The position numbers were made by a program, and so were the translations under genes. Shown here one piece after another: positions 63,384 to 64,000 of a DNA stretch of 64,000 nt. The notes beneath the pieces are model-generated. The model was given only the letters and a program-made list of their open reading frames with translations, was not told the origin of the DNA and made no database searches. This stretch comes from Mycobacterium sp. OTB74. Lineage in GTDB: Bacteria; Actinomycetota; Actinomycetes; Mycobacteriales; Mycobacteriaceae. The stretch spans positions 1 to 64,000 of the forward strand of contig NZ_JARXVD010000006.1 in the NCBI RefSeq assembly GCF_029892685.1. The letters are read 5' to 3'. Within the stretch, counting starts at the first letter, position 1; the number at the start of each line of letters is the position of its first letter.

Positions 63384-63830
63384 ATGGCATGTGTGTTCTG
63401 TGACATCGTCGCCGGGAAAGCGCCCGCGATACGTATCTACGAGGATGACGACTACCTGGCGTTCCTGGACATCCGCCCGTTCAGCCCTGGTCACACCCTG
63501 GTGATTCCCAAGCAGCATTTCGAGAATCTCACCGACACCCCGGCCGATGTCGTGGCCGCTCTGGCCACCCTCGGGCAACGCATCGGGCAAGGTGCACGCG
63601 AATCGGGCCTGCATGCCGCCGGCAACAACATCGTGATCAACGATGGCAAGGCAGCGTTCCAGTCGGTGTTCCACATTCACCTGCACGTGGTGCCGCGCCA
63701 GGCCGGCGACAAACTGGCATTCGCCAAAGGCATGCTGCTACGCCGCGACCCCGATCGGGAGACCAGCGGCCGGCTGCTGCGAGAGGCGGTGGCACGCCTC
63801 GGGGATCCGCAGGCAGACTTGAACACATGA
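63384..63830 (+). CDS. HIT-family protein (Rv1262c-like)
   Basis: The 148-residue protein starts at ATG 63384 (MACVFCDIVAGK). It shows the HIT triad HIHLHVV and the conserved CVFCDI zinc-type start, with NIVINDGKAAFQSVFH before the triad, like Hint/GalT-superfamily nucleotide hydrolases. It would cleave nucleotidyl phosphoramidates or dinucleotides. Its stop overlaps the next gene's start (ATGA). Matches the position of Rv1262c. Confidence 0.92.
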   Translation: MACVFCDIVAGKAPAIRIYEDDDYLAFLDIRPFSPGHTLVIPKQHFENLTDTPADVVAALATLGQRIGQGARESGLHAAGNNIVINDGKAAFQSVFHIHLHVVPRQAGDKLAFAKGMLLRRDPDRETSGRLLREAVARLGDPQADLNT

Positions 63831-64000
63831 GTATGCCTCTGTGGGAGAAATACCTCGGCCTGCCGATGTTGAAGGTGCACGACCGGATTTACCAGAAGAC
63901 CGAAGGCCGAGTCGGGCATCGGTTTCCGGGCGTCCCGCCAAGTCTGTTGCTGCACACCGTGGGTGCCAAGTCCGGCCTGGCCCGCACCACCTCGCTGAGC
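63827..64000 (+). CDS. Deazaflavin-dependent (Ddn-family) reductase, N-terminal part
   Basis: Only the first 58 residues lie in the window. SMPLWEKYLGLPMLKVHDRI and the later HTVGAKSGLARTTSL match the start of the split beta-barrel F420-binding proteins of the Ddn/Rv1261c type. The ATG overlaps the HIT stop. These enzymes use reduced F420 to reduce quinones or nitro-compounds; the catalytic part is beyond the edge. Confidence 0.85.
   Translation, partial: MSMPLWEKYLGLPMLKVHDRIYQKTEGRVGHRFPGVPPSLLLHTVGAKSGLARTTSLS

Overview
This 64 kb window is high-GC actinobacterial DNA, almost certainly from a rapidly growing mycobacterium (Mycolicibacterium type). The evidence is an antigen-85-type mycolyltransferase, an MPT63-like (DUF1942) secreted protein, LprB/LprC-like lipoproteins, an F420-dependent LLM enzyme, the start of a Ddn-type deazaflavin reductase, a CysNC fusion and frequent GTG starts with ATGA/GTGA overlaps. 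From about 21.6 kb to the end, the gene order follows, in reverse orientation, the M. tuberculosis stretch I know as Rv1261c to Rv1287 (deazaflavin reductase, HIT, Rv1264-like cyclase, two ABC exporters, lprB, lprC, SixA, Rv1277/Rv1278, oppADCB, cysD, cysN, Rrf2). Lineage-specific modules are inserted into that backbone.

Layout. (1) 1-8.8 kb: an accessory segment bounded by two tRNA-3'-end-like repeats. It carries a hydrolase, a frameshifted secreted-protein gene, an acetyltransferase, a VCBS-like gene remnant, and a compact redox operon: Pro-rich membrane protein, ApbE flavin transferase, ferric-reductase-like cytochrome, NuoF-like flavoprotein, ferredoxin, response regulator and histidine kinase. 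(2) 8.9-10.9 kb: MPT63-like secreted protein and an acyltransferase-3 membrane protein. (3) 11-21.2 kb: a catabolic cluster with an acyl-CoA dehydrogenase, MaoC/FAS1-like hydratase, GntR regulator, CoA-transferase, glutaryl-CoA-dehydrogenase-like enzyme, M20 amidohydrolase, LLM enzyme, DUF4232 protein and nitronate monooxygenase. A shared GntR-type operator and a CRP-like site are visible. (4) 21.2-25 kb: VOC protein, Rrf2, and a TetR module controlling a ferritin-like diiron protein and a membrane protein. (5) 25-28.6 kb: sulfate activation operon cysD-cysNC-cysQ. (6) 28.7-37.3 kb: a cell-envelope glycosylation module (two GT39 enzymes, a GT2-GtrA fusion) with its own TcrX/TcrY-like two-component system and a CTATG direct-repeat box. 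(7) 37.5-48 kb: oligopeptide permease oppBCDA, an S33 hydrolase and an SbcCD-like pair. (8) 48-51 kb: a TetR-controlled operon of a 46-residue membrane peptide, an AveC-like membrane protein and a cytochrome P450. (9) 51-56.4 kb: SixA, lprC, lprB and a heterodimeric ABC exporter. (10) 56.6-64 kb: an RHH-like protein, copper efflux genes copZ-copA behind a CsoR-type box, GH16, a class III cyclase, a deoxyinosine glycosylase-like protein, an antigen-85-like protein, HIT and the partial deazaflavin reductase.

No rRNA gene, complete tRNA, CRISPR array, insertion sequence or integrase was found. The most interesting items are the ApbE/ferric reductase/NuoF/ferredoxin module, the two TetR-gated modules that each carry an AveC-like membrane protein beside a metal oxygenase candidate, the two-component/glycosyltransferase regulon with its repeat box, and the unlisted 46-residue gene.
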